Source of the DNA: G963665545 sp963665545
GTDB lineage: Bacteria; Pseudomonadota; Gammaproteobacteria; Xanthomonadales; SZUA-36
Assembly (NCBI GenBank): GCA_963665545.2
Contig: CAXXKZ010000002.1
Coordinates: forward strand, 43,961 to 107,960
Length of the DNA stretch: 64,000 bases
Reading direction: 5' to 3'
The notes below the pieces were generated by a model. That model had not been told where the DNA came from, made no database searches, and was given only the letters and a program-made list of their open reading frames with translations. Position numbers and translations under genes: made by a program. Shown here in pieces: positions 17,440 through 26,964 of the stretch (positions are counted from its first letter, which is position 1; each line of letters opens with the position of its first letter).

Positions 17440-18357
17440 TCAAATGGCTTCCAGCCAGCCCCATTTGTCATGAGTTGAGCCGTCAAAGAGGCCGAAAAAG
17501 GCGTCCTGTAGTTTGCGGGTAATAGGACCGCAGCCACCCTCGCCGATGGTCATGTGGTCGACTTTTCGCACCGGTGTGACTTCGACGGCGGTGCCGGTCA
17601 TGAACATTTCGTCGGCCGCGTAAACCTGTTCACGGGCAATGGACTGCTCGACCACCTCCAGACCCATATCCTGGGCCATTACCGTGATTGAATGGCGCGT
17701 AATGCCGCTCAAAATCGAGGCCGATGCCGGTGGGGTCAGGAGTCTTCCGTGCTGAACAATAAAGATGTTCTCGCCGGCGCCTTCACTCAGGAGTCCGTCA
17801 TTTCCCAAAGCGATGCCTTCCTCAAAGCCGCGGTCCCTTGCCTCCAATCCGATCAGTTGGCTGGAGAGGTAATTTCCCCCAGCTTTCACACCCGGAGGGA
17901 TGGTGTTGGGTGCCACTCGCTGCCAGGAGGTGAAGCAGGCTTTGATGCCGTTTTTGAGGCCCTCTTCGCCAAGATAGGCACCCCAGGATTGAGCGATAAT
18001 GGCTACATCCACAATATCCATGTCAGCGGGTATCACCCCTATCCCACAATTGCCTCGGCTGACCAGGGGTCGTATATAGGCCGACTCCAGGCCGTTGACG
18101 GAAACGGTGTTGCGGCAGGCCGCGTGCAGTTCTTCCAGAGAATATTTGATCGGTATGCGATAGACGCTGGCTGAAAAGTACAGTCGCTTCAAATGGTCGC
18201 TGAGGCGAAATACCACGGTGCCGTTCGGGGTTGAATAGGCTCGGATGCCTTCGAACACGGAAGACCCATAATGCAGGGCATGGGTACGAATGTTGACCGT
18301 GCAATCTTCGGCAGCACGCAATTCCCCGTTAAACCATATTTTGTTGGATTCAGTCAC
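17440..18357 (-). CDS. ilvE: Branched-chain amino-acid aminotransferase
   Basis: A 305-residue fold-type IV PLP enzyme performing the last step of Ile, Leu and Val synthesis. It matches the IlvE length and motifs: IWFNGELRAAEDCTVNIRTHALHYGSSVFEGIRAY-type N-terminus, the PLP-lysine segment in PGVKAGGNYLSS, EGAGENIFIVQ, SILSGITR and FMTGTAVEVTPV. The start is ATG 18357. It is transcribed alone, divergent from the CDF exporter gene. Confidence 0.93.
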   Translation of the reverse strand: MTESNKIWFNGELRAAEDCTVNIRTHALHYGSSVFEGIRAYSTPNGTVVFRLSDHLKRLYFSASVYRIPIKYSLEELHAACRNTVSVNGLESAYIRPLVSRGNCGIGVIPADMDIVDVAIIAQSWGAYLGEEGLKNGIKACFTSWQRVAPNTIPPGVKAGGNYLSSQLIGLEARDRGFEEGIALGNDGLLSEGAGENIFIVQHGRLLTPPASASILSGITRHSITVMAQDMGLEVVEQSIAREQVYAADEMFMTGTAVEVTPVRKVDHMTIGEGGCGPITRKLQDAFFGLFDGSTHDKWGWLEAI

Positions 18358-18482
18358 AATATTTCCCCGTAATTTGGGCGCATTAGGAAGACGCTAAGCC
18401 AGGGCCAATCCTCACCTGAAAAACGAATATTTCGTCGCGGGAATGGTTACAATAATTGCCAGCCCATTTCAGCACAGAGATA

Positions 18483-19397
18483 GTGAACCGCCACACACAT
18501 CACCATCACCACCATTCGCCACCTGATTACAGCCGGGCGTTTGCGATTGGTGTAGCGCTTAATCTGGCTTTTGTGGCGGTTGAGGTCAGCTACGGATTTA
18601 TGGCAGATTCGTTGGCGTTGCTGACCGATGCTGGCCACAACCTGAGCGATGTGTTCGGCCTGTTGTTGGCTTGGGTCGCTGCCGCACTGGCCAAGCGCAA
18701 GCCCTCGCTCAGGCGCACATATGGGTTTTCCAGAGCGACCATTATTGCTTCCTTATTTAGCGGTTTGCTCCTGATGGGGGCAGTGGGCGCCATCGGCTGG
18801 GAAGCCTTGGATCGGCTGATGGAACCTGCCCAGCCTGCCGGCAAGTCCATCATGATTGTCGCGGCCATCGGTGTGCTGATCAACACAGCAACGGCCATGC
18901 TGTTTTTTTCCGGAAGGCAGAAGGACCTCAACATCCGTGGGGCCTACCTTCACATGGCGGCCGATGCCGCGGTTTCGCTGGGCGTTGTTATTTCCGGCGC
19001 GCTAATCTGGATTTACGGTTTTGCCTGGCTGGATCCGGTGATCAGCTTGCTGATCGCTGCGGTCATACTCCTGTCGACCTGGGGATTGCTCAGGGACTCC
19101 CTGAACCTTGCCGTAGACGCGGTGCCGCCGAGTGTGGATCCCGAGGCAGTCAGAGAATACTTGAACGACCAACCCGATGTGACAACGCTTCATGACCTGC
19201 ACATCTGGGCCATGAGCACCACCGATACTGCATTAACAGCACATCTGGTCATGAATCCTCCGCCCACGAGTGACAGATTTTTAATGGGATTGTCCGATGT
19301 GCTCGAGCATCGATTCGGCATCAATCACGCCACGATTCAGATTGAGCGCAGCGATGATGAGTCCGTCTGCAGCCAGTCCTTGCATTGTGCGGAATGA
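18483..19397 (+). CDS. Cation diffusion facilitator (Zn/Co/Cd efflux)
   Basis: About 304 residues. The GTG at 18483 is preferred, giving a His-rich cytosolic N-terminus (HTHHHHHH) typical of zinc CDF proteins; a TTG 27 bases upstream is also possible. Six membrane helices span about residues 20-205. Metal-site residues appear as LLTDAGHNLSD in helix 2 and HMAADA in helix 5, the HxxxD/DxxxD pattern of ZitB/CzcD. A cytoplasmic betaalphabeta domain with LHDLHIWAMS follows. It would exchange protons for divalent metal at the inner membrane. Confidence 0.88.
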   Translation: MNRHTHHHHHHSPPDYSRAFAIGVALNLAFVAVEVSYGFMADSLALLTDAGHNLSDVFGLLLAWVAAALAKRKPSLRRTYGFSRATIIASLFSGLLLMGAVGAIGWEALDRLMEPAQPAGKSIMIVAAIGVLINTATAMLFFSGRQKDLNIRGAYLHMAADAAVSLGVVISGALIWIYGFAWLDPVISLLIAAVILLSTWGLLRDSLNLAVDAVPPSVDPEAVREYLNDQPDVTTLHDLHIWAMSTTDTALTAHLVMNPPPTSDRFLMGLSDVLEHRFGINHATIQIERSDDESVCSQSLHCAE

Positions 19398-19404
19398 ATG
19401 CGCC

Positions 19405-19566
19405 AGGGAGCCGCAGGCGACCCGCCGACTCCGGTTGGGTAAGCCGAGCAAAGCGAGCGGTACCAGAGGGGCCAGGCACCTATTGCATGCCGTCGAGTGC
19501 AGCCGCCTTCCGCCACAGGCGGGAGCAGGGAAGCGAGACTCCTTTCAGTTGGGAACGCTCTGATGA
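19405..19566 (+). repeat. Dispersed repeat B copy
   Basis: Begins GGAGCCGCAGGCGACCCGCC, continues with GGTTGGGTAAGCCGAGCAAA and GCGGTACCAGAGGGGCCAGG, includes the palindromic CCGCCTTCCGCCACAGGCGG, and ends AGCGAGACTCCTTT. It separates the CDF gene from the kef gene. Confidence 0.8.
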
Positions 19567-19600
19567 GCCGTAGCCCTGTAGCCCCAGTGACTAATTAGAC

Positions 19601-21484
19601 TTGGCCGGCAGCTTATTTTTCCAGGTTTTCATCTACCTGGCCGCGGCGGTGTTTGCCATCCCTCTCGCCAAGCGCCTGGGCCTTGGCTCGGCGCTGGGAT
19701 ACTTGCTTGCAGGCGTGATTATTGGCCCTTACCTGTTGGGCCTGGTTGGTGAGGAAGGCCAGGATGTTATGCACGTCGCCGAGTTCGGCGTGGTGCTGAT
19801 GCTGTTCCTGGTTGGGCTCGAGCTGGAGCCCTCGGTGTTATGGCGCATGCGCGTCCCCATACTCGGTTTGGGTGGTTCCCAGGTGGTCATCTCGGCAACG
19901 GTAATCGGCGGCGTCGCCTTGGCATTTGGTCTTCCCTGGCAAACGGCCCTGGCGATCGGCTTGGTATTGGCGCTTTCCTCTACAGCCATTGTGTTGCAAA
20001 CCCTGAATGAAAAGGGCTGGCTGAAGACAGAAGCAGGCAAGGGCGGGTTTTCCGTGCTGCTGTTCCAGGATGTGGCCGTTATTCCAATCCTTGCATTACT
20101 GCCTTTTCTCGCCATTGGCACAGCGCCGCTCGCCCTGGATTAAGCAGCGGCGCAGGTCGGCGGCAATGCGCGACCCGGTTGGTTGCAGGCCATCATGATT
20201 CTCGGAGTGGTTTCCGCAATTGTGCTCGGTGGTCGCTTTCTGACCCGCCCCTTGTTCCGCTGGATTGCCCACACCCGCAGTCACGAGGTGTTCATCTCCA
20301 CAGCCCTGTTATTGGTTGTCGGGATTACGCTGATGATGAATTCGGTGGGCCTGTCGCCGGCACTGGGTACTTTCCTGGCCGGCGTGGTGCTGGCTGAAAG
20401 CGAGTACCGTCACGAACTGGAATCCAACATCGAACCCTTCAAAGGCCTGCTGCTCGGACTGTTCTTTATATCTGTGGGCGCCAGTATGGATTTCGGCCTG
20501 GTGGCGGATGATCCGTTCCTGATTGCAGGCCTGGTACTGACTCTTATTGTCGTAAAGCTGGTGGTGTTGCTGGCGCTTGGCAAGGCCTTCAGGCTACAGT
20601 TGGCCGATAACCTGATGTTTGCATTCATTCTCGCGCAGGGCGGAGAATTCGCCTTCTTGCTGTTTTCTTTTGCGACCCAGAACCAGGTGATTGAACGAGA
20701 CCTGGCGAATCTTCTGATCGTTGTGGTGGTGCTGTCCATGATGGTCACTCCCCTGATCATCATCGTTTACGAGCGATATATCCGACCAAGATTTACCGGC
20801 TGCGTTTCCCTGCCTGAAGAGAGTAAATTCGAAGCGGACGAGAATCCGGTGATCATCGCGGGATATGGGCGATTTGGCCAGGTCGTGTCACGAATGTTGC
20901 GCGCCGATGGTATTCAGACCACCTTGTTGGACCATGATGCCGGCCAGATCGAGATGACGGGACGATTCGGCTACAAGGTGTTTTACGGCGACGCTAGCCG
21001 CGCCCAACTCCTTTCGGCCGCCGGAGCAGGCAGGGCTCGGCTTCTTGTAATCGCCATTGATAATCGTGAGAAAGCAGTGGGTATGATCGCTACTTGCCGT
21101 CAGTATTTTCCCGATCTCAAGCTGCTGGCCAGGGCGTACGACCGCTCCCATGCCTATGAATTGATGGAGGCAGGCGCGGATGTAATTACCCGCGAAACCT
21201 TTGGCTCCGCCCTGATCCTGGGCGAGAATGCATTGCGGTTATTGGGATACGACGAGGCACGCGCCTATCGTTTGATGCGCACTTTTCGCCGGCATGACGA
21301 GAGTGGTCTCAAGAAACTGTACGAAGTTTGGGGCGACGATCACACCTATGGAATGCGGGTGCGCCAGAACATCGAAGACCTCAAGCAAGTCCTGCAGAAC
21401 GACTCCGAAGAAGTCGATCATGACTTTCGGCAAGCCTGGACCTACCTTCAGACCGCAGAAGAGAGCGGCGAACAGGAAAACTGA
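19601..21484 (+). pseudogene. Kef-type monovalent cation:proton antiporter (CPA2) with in-frame stop
   Basis: The frame runs 627 codons, the normal KefB/KefC length, but codon 181 (20141-20143) is TAA. The part before it has the typical start MAGSLFFQVFIYLAAAVFAIP (TTG initiation, as judged from family N-termini) and helices with LMLFLVGLELEP and FQDVAVIP. The part after it has the remaining helices (NSVGLSPALGTFLAGVVLAESEYRHE) and an RCK/TrkA-N domain with VIIAGYGRFGQVV. The stop lies in a poorly conserved loop after helix 6. Without readthrough or sequence error the antiporter would be inactive, although a TTG at 20183 could start a second polypeptide. Confidence 0.83.
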
Positions 21485-21512
21485 GCGGCTCAAGCTACCC
21501 TGGCTGGAAAAC

Positions 21513-22037
21513 CTACTCGGCTGCCACCCTGGACCGCAGCCTTTGCAGTTGTTCACCAATGACGCCATCCACTGCCGGTGCGAGCCCTTCAAAGCCGCTC
21601 GCAAGGTGGCCGTGCACCATGTATTTGAAGGAGATCGTGGTACCGGCCTCGCTGGGCTTGATTTGCCAGTTCATGCGGCCTTGCAAGGCCATGTTCTGGA
21701 GCGGGCCCAGAGCGCCGTCGAACTTGATTATTTCGTTGGGCACGAAATAGATGATGCGCAGATGCTCAACAGCGCCCCCGCCCGGCAGGCGCTCACAGAA
21801 GCAGCCGCCCAATTCCACCTTGATGTACAAATTGCTGGCATCCCCACTCCAGCTGTGCTCGCCGTTCCACCACTCATGGACTTGATTGACCATGATTTGA
21901 TAGGTATTTTCCGGGCTTTGATCGACCGTTAAGCTGTGTGAGACCGTGAATTCCTTGGCGTCCACGGACTTCACTTCCGCCTTGGCATCCATGCTCACAA
22001 CCGCGAGTAGGGCTACGGTAAACAGTCTGCGGTGCAT
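21513..22037 (-). CDS. Exported SRPBCC (START-like) family protein
   Basis: A 174-residue protein starting at ATG 22037, with AAGGAG 8 bases upstream; a longer frame is unlikely. The signal peptide covers about residues 1-20 (LFTVALLAVVSMDAKA). The mature part follows the START/polyketide-cyclase-like pattern: VSHSLTVDQSPENTYQIMVNQVHEWWN..., a GGCFCERLPGGG turn with two Cys, and the long C-terminal helix GVIGEQLQRLRSRV. Such folds bind hydrophobic ligands. The ligand here is unknown. Confidence 0.7.
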   Translation of the reverse strand: MHRRLFTVALLAVVSMDAKAEVKSVDAKEFTVSHSLTVDQSPENTYQIMVNQVHEWWNGEHSWSGDASNLYIKVELGGCFCERLPGGGAVEHLRIIYFVPNEIIKFDGALGPLQNMALQGRMNWQIKPSEAGTTISFKYMVHGHLASGFEGLAPAVDGVIGEQLQRLRSRVAAE

Positions 22038-22110
22038 TTCGGGCTCCTTGTTCACAAGCATTCCAATGCTACCAGCGATTCCCGCCGGGTCAACGGATTT
22101 GCGCCAAAAA

Positions 22111-22364
22111 AAGGAGTCTTGCTTCCCTCGGCAACTGCTCCCTGCGTTGCTCTACCTCCTGCATCCCTGCAGTCGTGCTCCCGCCTGCGGCGGAAGGCGG
22201 CTGCGCTCGACGGCATGCAAAAGGCGCCTGGCCCCTCTGGTACCGCTCACGCGCTACGGCACTCAGCGGGCACTTCTTCGCCTGCGGCGAAACCGTACCC
22301 ACTTCGTTGCCTGCGCTTTGCTCGACTTACCCAACCGGGGCCGGCGGGTCGCCTGCGGCTCCCT
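22111..22364 (-). repeat. Dispersed repeat B, long copy
   Basis: On the minus strand it begins GGGAGCCGCAGGCGACCCGCC and ends GACTCCTTTTTTT. It contains the KpnI-like GGTACCAGAGGGGCCAGGCG, hairpin-forming GCCTTCCGCC...GGCGGGAGC, and GGGATGCAGGAGGTAGAG shared with the 58.0-kb copy. It lies between the M20 peptidase stop and the SRPBCC gene; the T-run at its end may help terminate minus-strand transcription. Confidence 0.8.
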
Positions 22365-22368
22365 TGGC

Positions 22369-23814
22369 TCAGCTGCGGTGAGCGTGATCTGCAATCACGT
22401 TGGCCACGCAAGTGGTCAGCTTGCGGGCAAAAGGAACATGAATGAATTCATTGGGGCCATGGGCATTTGAATTGGGTCCCAGGACGCCGGTAATCATAAA
22501 CTGAGCCTCGGGAAACGCATCACCCAGCATCGCCATGAATGGAATGGTGCCGCCTTCGCCCATGTACATGACACCTTGACCGTATGCGCTGAGCGAGGCT
22601 TTGTCCAGCGAGTCGTGCAGCCAGGCAGCGACGGCCGGGGCATTCCAGCCCGAGGCGCTCTGGTCTGCCTCAAAACTGACATTGGCGTTGCCCGGCGGGT
22701 CGGCTTCGAGCGTCTGTTTGAGTCGCCTGCTGGCTTGCTCTCCATCGACGGTCGGCGGTAAGCGGAAAGAAAGCTTTAGCGCGGTATGAGGCCGCAGCAC
22801 ATTCCCGGCCGACTCCAGCGGTGGCAGGCCGTCCACACCGGTAATGGACAACGACGGTCGCCAGGTACGATTCAGAAGTCGTTCGACATTGTCATCAGCC
22901 ATGGGGTGCACGCCATCGCAAAACGGGTAGGCCTGGTACACGGAATCGCCCAGGGCCTCAGCCATTTTGCGGGTTTGTTCCAGTCTTTGCTCGGGGATGT
23001 CGTCATATAGATAGTCCGGCAACATACGCCCCGTATTTTCATCCTCCAGGCGGCTGATTAGCTGGCGCAACACCCTGAAGCTCGAGGGCACAACGCCAGA
23101 TGCGTAACCGGAATGGACGCCTTCGCGCAGCACATCGGCGCGCAAGGTACCGGCAGCCATCCCACGCAGAGATACCGTCAGCCAGAGCTGATCATAATTA
23201 CCGGCGCCGGAATCCAGGCAGACCACTAGAGAGGGCGTGCCGATGCGCTCTTGAAGGTGATCGATATAGTGGGGCAAGTCATAACTGCCGGACTCTTCGC
23301 AGGCCTCTATGATCACCACGCAGCGCGCATGCGGACGTTGTTCACGTTGTACCGCCATAATGGCCGTCAGAGAGCCGTAAGCCGCGTAACCGTCGTCAGC
23401 ACCGCCACGCCCGTAGAGTTTTCCATCACGCATGACCGGTATCCAGGGACCCAGGCCCTCCACCCAGCCGGTCATTTCGGGCTGCTTGTCCAGGTGTCCA
23501 TACAACAGGATGGTGTCTTCCGTGTTGGTGCCGGTGTTGGCCCCGGTGTTCGAAGGGCCCTGAGCAGGAATTTCCATGAAGATCACCGGCGTGCGGCCGG
23601 GTAACCTGACGATTTCCAGCTCCAGACCGGCAATGTCCTGCTGGCCGCACCACGCGGCGATTTGCTGAACGGCATCCTCGATGTATCCGTTGGCTTCCCA
23701 GTCCGGGTCAAAATGGGGGGACTTGCAGGGAATTTTGATGTATTCCACCAGTTCGGGAACGATGGAATCCATCCACATCTCATCGACGAATGCCTGAGTG
23801 GCCTGTGGGTTCAT
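22369..23814 (-). CDS. M20-family dipeptidase/metallopeptidase
   Basis: A 481-residue cytosolic di-zinc peptidase. Metal and catalytic residues are visible in LLYGHLDKQPE (His, Asp), GRGGADDGYA (bridging Asp), ACEESGS (catalytic Glu followed by metal Glu), CLDSGAG and the C-terminal SNAHGPNEF (His). The dimerisation lid lies between. This is the carnosinase/DapE-like branch that acts on dipeptides. The gene is divergent from a POT-family peptide importer, with 172 bases between starts, suggesting that imported di/tripeptides are hydrolysed by this enzyme. Confidence 0.88.
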   Translation of the reverse strand: MNPQATQAFVDEMWMDSIVPELVEYIKIPCKSPHFDPDWEANGYIEDAVQQIAAWCGQQDIAGLELEIVRLPGRTPVIFMEIPAQGPSNTGANTGTNTEDTILLYGHLDKQPEMTGWVEGLGPWIPVMRDGKLYGRGGADDGYAAYGSLTAIMAVQREQRPHARCVVIIEACEESGSYDLPHYIDHLQERIGTPSLVVCLDSGAGNYDQLWLTVSLRGMAAGTLRADVLREGVHSGYASGVVPSSFRVLRQLISRLEDENTGRMLPDYLYDDIPEQRLEQTRKMAEALGDSVYQAYPFCDGVHPMADDNVERLLNRTWRPSLSITGVDGLPPLESAGNVLRPHTALKLSFRLPPTVDGEQASRRLKQTLEADPPGNANVSFEADQSASGWNAPAVAAWLHDSLDKASLSAYGQGVMYMGEGGTIPFMAMLGDAFPEAQFMITGVLGPNSNAHGPNEFIHVPFARKLTTCVANVIADHAHRS

Positions 23815-23986
23815 GAATGCGGTCCTTTATACGAAATCAAGAGGGTGGATATTATCGCATGCAGTGATCGCTGATGCGGCATCTGGTCAATGGTCATCTC
23901 GGCTCTGTTATGCTTGAGCCGGTCCTGCCGCACCGATCGCCAGGCAGATGGCAAACCATCCAATAACCCGACAATGAGAGGCGCCC

Positions 23987-25492
23987 GTGAACAACCAGAC
24001 CGATCATCCCGATTCAGTACCGGACCTGCCCAAAGGGGAGTTTCTCGGTCACCCCAAAGCGCTGTGGCAGCTCTTCAATATCGAAATGTGGGAACGCTTC
24101 GCGTACTACGGCATGCGGGCTGTTCTGGCGCCTTACGTGGCTGTGGTTTTCTTTGGCCACCTGCAAAGTGGAGAGGCCAATGCCCAGGCTAGTCTGGTCT
24201 ACGGCGGCTATACGGCCATGGTTTACGCCACGGGCATAGTAGGTGGATACATCGCCGACAAAGTGCTTGGTTTTCAACGCTCCATTTTAATCGGGGCCAT
24301 CGTCATGGCTGCCGGGCTTTTCCTGCTGCTGATTCCCGAACTCGAGATGTTCCTGATCGGACTGGCCCTGGTGGTTGCCGGCAATGGCTTATTCAAACCG
24401 AATATCTCGACCATGGTGGGTCAACTTTATGCCCCGGGCGATCTCAGGCGCGACAGTGGATTTACGTTTTTCTATATGGGCATCAACCTCGGAGCGGCCG
24501 CAGCGCCGCTGGTAACGGCCGCCTGGATTGGCGTGACGTTTGGCTACAAATGGGGGTTCTTTGCCGCCGGTATTGGCATGCTGCTCAGCACCCTGTTTCT
24601 GGAGTTGGCCAAGAAAAACCTGGGTAAGGTCGGATTGCCGCCGCCGGGCAAGGAGTCGTGGTCGCGGTTTTTCTATGTTGGCCTGGGCTGCCTGGCTTTT
24701 GTGCCCGTCATCTACTTCCTGCTGAGCGCAAGCCAGATTCTTGGCATGGTTCTGGTGGCCATTATGCTGTTTATCGTGGTCTATTTTGTTGTAGCCGGCA
24801 TTCGTTCGGGCGATAAGGTGCAACTGCACCGCTACATTGCGATGCTCATTCTTTTTGGGGCCAATGCGTGCTTCTGGGCGTTGTTCGAGCAGGCGGGCAG
24901 TTCGATGAACTTCCTGGCAAGGGATTTTGTTGACCTTGACGCAGGCCTGTTTACGATCCATTTTGCCGCCTTCCAGTCGGCCAACCCGATTTTTATACTG
25001 TTGCTGGCGCCTTTGTTTGCGTTTTTATGGCCGCGCTTGGACAAGAGCAACCTGAACCCTTCCATCCCGCGCAAGTTTGCGTTGGGTCTGATCCAGGTGG
25101 GCTTCGGCTTCTATCTGCTGGTTTTTGCAATCAATAATATGCAGAACGCCGCCGGGCTGATTCCCTGGTTCATGTTGCTGGGTGCGTATTTCTTCCACAC
25201 CACCGGTGAGCTTTGCCTTTCTCCAATCGGCTTGTCGATGGTCACCAAGCTATCTGAGCCCAAGGAAGTGGGTCTCGCCATGGGTGGCTGGTTTTTGTCC
25301 ATCGCCATGGCACAGTATGTCGCCGGACTGATCGCCGCGATTGCCAGTGGCGGCAGTCATGGCGCGGCAGTTTCAACTGTCGAACAGTACGGGTCGGTCT
25401 ACCAGCAGTTGTGGTGGATGGGCCTGGGAATCGGCGTGGCCTTCTTCTTGGTGGCGCCGCTAATCAACCGATTGATGCATGGTGTGAAGTAA
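23987..25492 (+). CDS. POT/PTR2-family proton-coupled di/tripeptide transporter
   Basis: A 501-residue inner-membrane protein with about 14 hydrophobic helices. The proton-coupling ExxER motif is present as EMWERFAYYGMRA in helix 1; the PTR2 signatures GGYIADKVLGFQRS and FTFFYMGINLGA follow. GTG 23987 is chosen for the GAGAGG 5 bases upstream. It imports small peptides with protons. It is paired head-to-head with the M20 peptidase. Confidence 0.9.
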   Translation: MNNQTDHPDSVPDLPKGEFLGHPKALWQLFNIEMWERFAYYGMRAVLAPYVAVVFFGHLQSGEANAQASLVYGGYTAMVYATGIVGGYIADKVLGFQRSILIGAIVMAAGLFLLLIPELEMFLIGLALVVAGNGLFKPNISTMVGQLYAPGDLRRDSGFTFFYMGINLGAAAAPLVTAAWIGVTFGYKWGFFAAGIGMLLSTLFLELAKKNLGKVGLPPPGKESWSRFFYVGLGCLAFVPVIYFLLSASQILGMVLVAIMLFIVVYFVVAGIRSGDKVQLHRYIAMLILFGANACFWALFEQAGSSMNFLARDFVDLDAGLFTIHFAAFQSANPIFILLLAPLFAFLWPRLDKSNLNPSIPRKFALGLIQVGFGFYLLVFAINNMQNAAGLIPWFMLLGAYFFHTTGELCLSPIGLSMVTKLSEPKEVGLAMGGWFLSIAMAQYVAGLIAAIASGGSHGAAVSTVEQYGSVYQQLWWMGLGIGVAFFLVAPLINRLMHGVK

Positions 25493-25513
25493 GACACTGC
25501 GCTGTGGAGTAAT

Positions 25514-25924
25514 CTACTGCCCCTGCGTACAACAGGTACTTTGGGGCTCGATCAACGCGTCATATTCCCCGGTGCGGTGCCAGATTTCCCAGCGGTGTCC
25601 GTCGGGGTCCTGCAGCCATATTTTGTCACCGCGGGCATAGCAGCAGCGCGCGTCAGGTTCCGACAGGGCATCGACGCCGGCGTCAGACAATCGCTCCTGC
25701 CAGGCTTTGAAAGTTTCGGCATCCGGTAATTCAATGCCGAAATGCTGGGCGGAGTCATTGCATGATGATTCGCCCTTAAACAGCGATAAATGAATGGCCG
25801 GTTCATTGAGACGAAAATTCAGATAGTTGGGCCGGACTTTGGTGGCCGGCGCCGCCAGCATTTCGCTGTAGAACATCTGGCTCCTGGCCAGGTCGGTGGC
25901 GGGAAGTGAGATATGAACTCTCAT
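25514..25924 (-). CDS. ArsI/CadI-like VOC metalloprotein
   Basis: A 136-residue single VOC domain; ATG 25924 is selected because AAGGAG lies 6 bases upstream. Ordered motifs: RVHISLPATDLARSQMFYSEML, HFGIELPDAETF, then CCYARGDKIWLQDPDGHRWEIWH and a C-terminal CC pair. A vicinal Cys pair before YARxDKxWxxDPxG, with the metal-ligand Glu in WEIWH, is characteristic of the ArsI (C-As lyase)/CadI group. It follows a MarR-GNAT regulator gene in the same direction, probably in one transcript. Metalloid degradation is inferred from family only. Confidence 0.75.
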   Translation of the reverse strand: MRVHISLPATDLARSQMFYSEMLAAPATKVRPNYLNFRLNEPAIHLSLFKGESSCNDSAQHFGIELPDAETFKAWQERLSDAGVDALSEPDARCCYARGDKIWLQDPDGHRWEIWHRTGEYDALIEPQSTCCTQGQ

Positions 25925-25994
25925 GACGATCTCCTTGGTTGAAAATGTGCGCGCCTGGCGGTCAGGCAACGCCCGGGGTCAGGCAACGATGGGG

Positions 25995-26921
25995 TCAGAC
26001 GGCCGGGCGAAGTGGCAGGCTCATGTACTGGTTGCAAGCGGAGTGCCCCGTTTGCCCCATTGCTTCGGCAATGGGTCGAAATCCGAATTTTAGATAAAGC
26101 TGGCGGGCGTGGGACATGCTCTCAAGGGTTTCCAGGTAGCAGGTCTGGAAGTTGGCACTGCGTGCGGCCGAGAGCACCGTTTCTAGTAGCCGCACCCCCA
26201 GACCGCAGCCCCTCGATTCGGGCAGGAGGTACATTTTACGGATTTCACAGACCTCATTCGCCCCGCCATTCAATGGCCCCATGCCGCCGCAGCCCATTAT
26301 TTGACTGGAACGGCAGACAACGAAGTAGGCGGCGCGTTTTTGGGCATAGGCCGAGGCCATATCGTCAATTTCAGCATCTTCGCTGGAATAACCGCAGCCG
26401 CTGACACCAAACTCCGCCATGACCTGCCCAATGATTCGGGCAACGGCCGGGTTGTCAGCAACCTTGATCGGGCGAAGGGTGAATGCCTCCCCCAGCCGCG
26501 CATAGCGCAGCGCCTTGCTGTATCGATTCAGGCCATCCACCACAACTTCCCGGTCCGCGGGTGTGACCAGTCCCAACGCAGATTGCACTTGCTGGTTGGC
26601 AATCTGGTTAATGCTGCAATTGGCCTCCCGGCCTGCGACCGTCAGATTGAGCATGCGTCTGCGCCGGTCCGCCGGATCGTCTCTGAATTCCACCAGTCCA
26701 CGGCCGATCAGGCTGTTGACCAGACGGCTCATCGTTGATTTTTCCAGCACCAGGCGCTCACCGAGTTCCGATGCTGTCGCCTGGCCCATGATCTCCAGTT
26801 CGGTCAGCAGGTGGCATTCGGAATAACTGAATCCAGCGCAGCACAGGCCGTCGTCCAGAAGGTTGAGCTCCCGTACGAGCCGTCGGGCTGCTCGCCGCAC
26901 ATCATGAACTTCGGAAAACAT
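25995..26921 (-). CDS. MarR-type regulator fused to GNAT acetyltransferase
   Basis: A 308-residue fusion. Residues about 25-125 are a MarR winged helix: ATASELGERLVLEKSTMSRLVNSLIGRGLVEFRDDPADRRRR-type recognition helix and wing. Residues about 148-305 are a GNAT domain with the acetyl-CoA loop RKMYLLPESRGCGLGVRLLE and the YLETLESMSHARQLYLKFGF motif. Such bifunctional proteins are common in Proteobacteria. A 29-bp perfect palindrome 14 bases upstream of the start is a likely autoregulatory operator. Its downstream partner is the ArsI-like gene. Confidence 0.88.
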   Translation of the reverse strand: MFSEVHDVRRAARRLVRELNLLDDGLCCAGFSYSECHLLTELEIMGQATASELGERLVLEKSTMSRLVNSLIGRGLVEFRDDPADRRRRMLNLTVAGREANCSINQIANQQVQSALGLVTPADREVVVDGLNRYSKALRYARLGEAFTLRPIKVADNPAVARIIGQVMAEFGVSGCGYSSEDAEIDDMASAYAQKRAAYFVVCRSSQIMGCGGMGPLNGGANEVCEIRKMYLLPESRGCGLGVRLLETVLSAARSANFQTCYLETLESMSHARQLYLKFGFRPIAEAMGQTGHSACNQYMSLPLRPAV

Positions 26922-26935
26922 GAAGCGATATTAAT

Positions 26936-26964
26936 CTATATAGTTGTATAATACAACTATATAG
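26936..26964. promoter_or_regulatory. 29-bp perfect palindrome, likely MarR operator
   Basis: Two 14-base arms (CTATATAGTTGTAT and its exact reverse complement) flank one central A. It lies just upstream of the MarR-GNAT start codon and contains TATAAT-like sequence (GTATAATAC), so a bound repressor would cover the promoter of the operon. Confidence 0.8.

Noticed and set aside
21294..21932. Plus-strand open frame of 212 codons across the kef end and SRPBCC gene
   Set aside because: Both overlapped genes show clear family motifs on their own frames; this frame has none.
24389..24961. Minus-strand open frame inside the POT transporter
   Set aside because: Shadow of a well-conserved transporter; His/Lys/Gln-rich composition is typical of an antisense frame.
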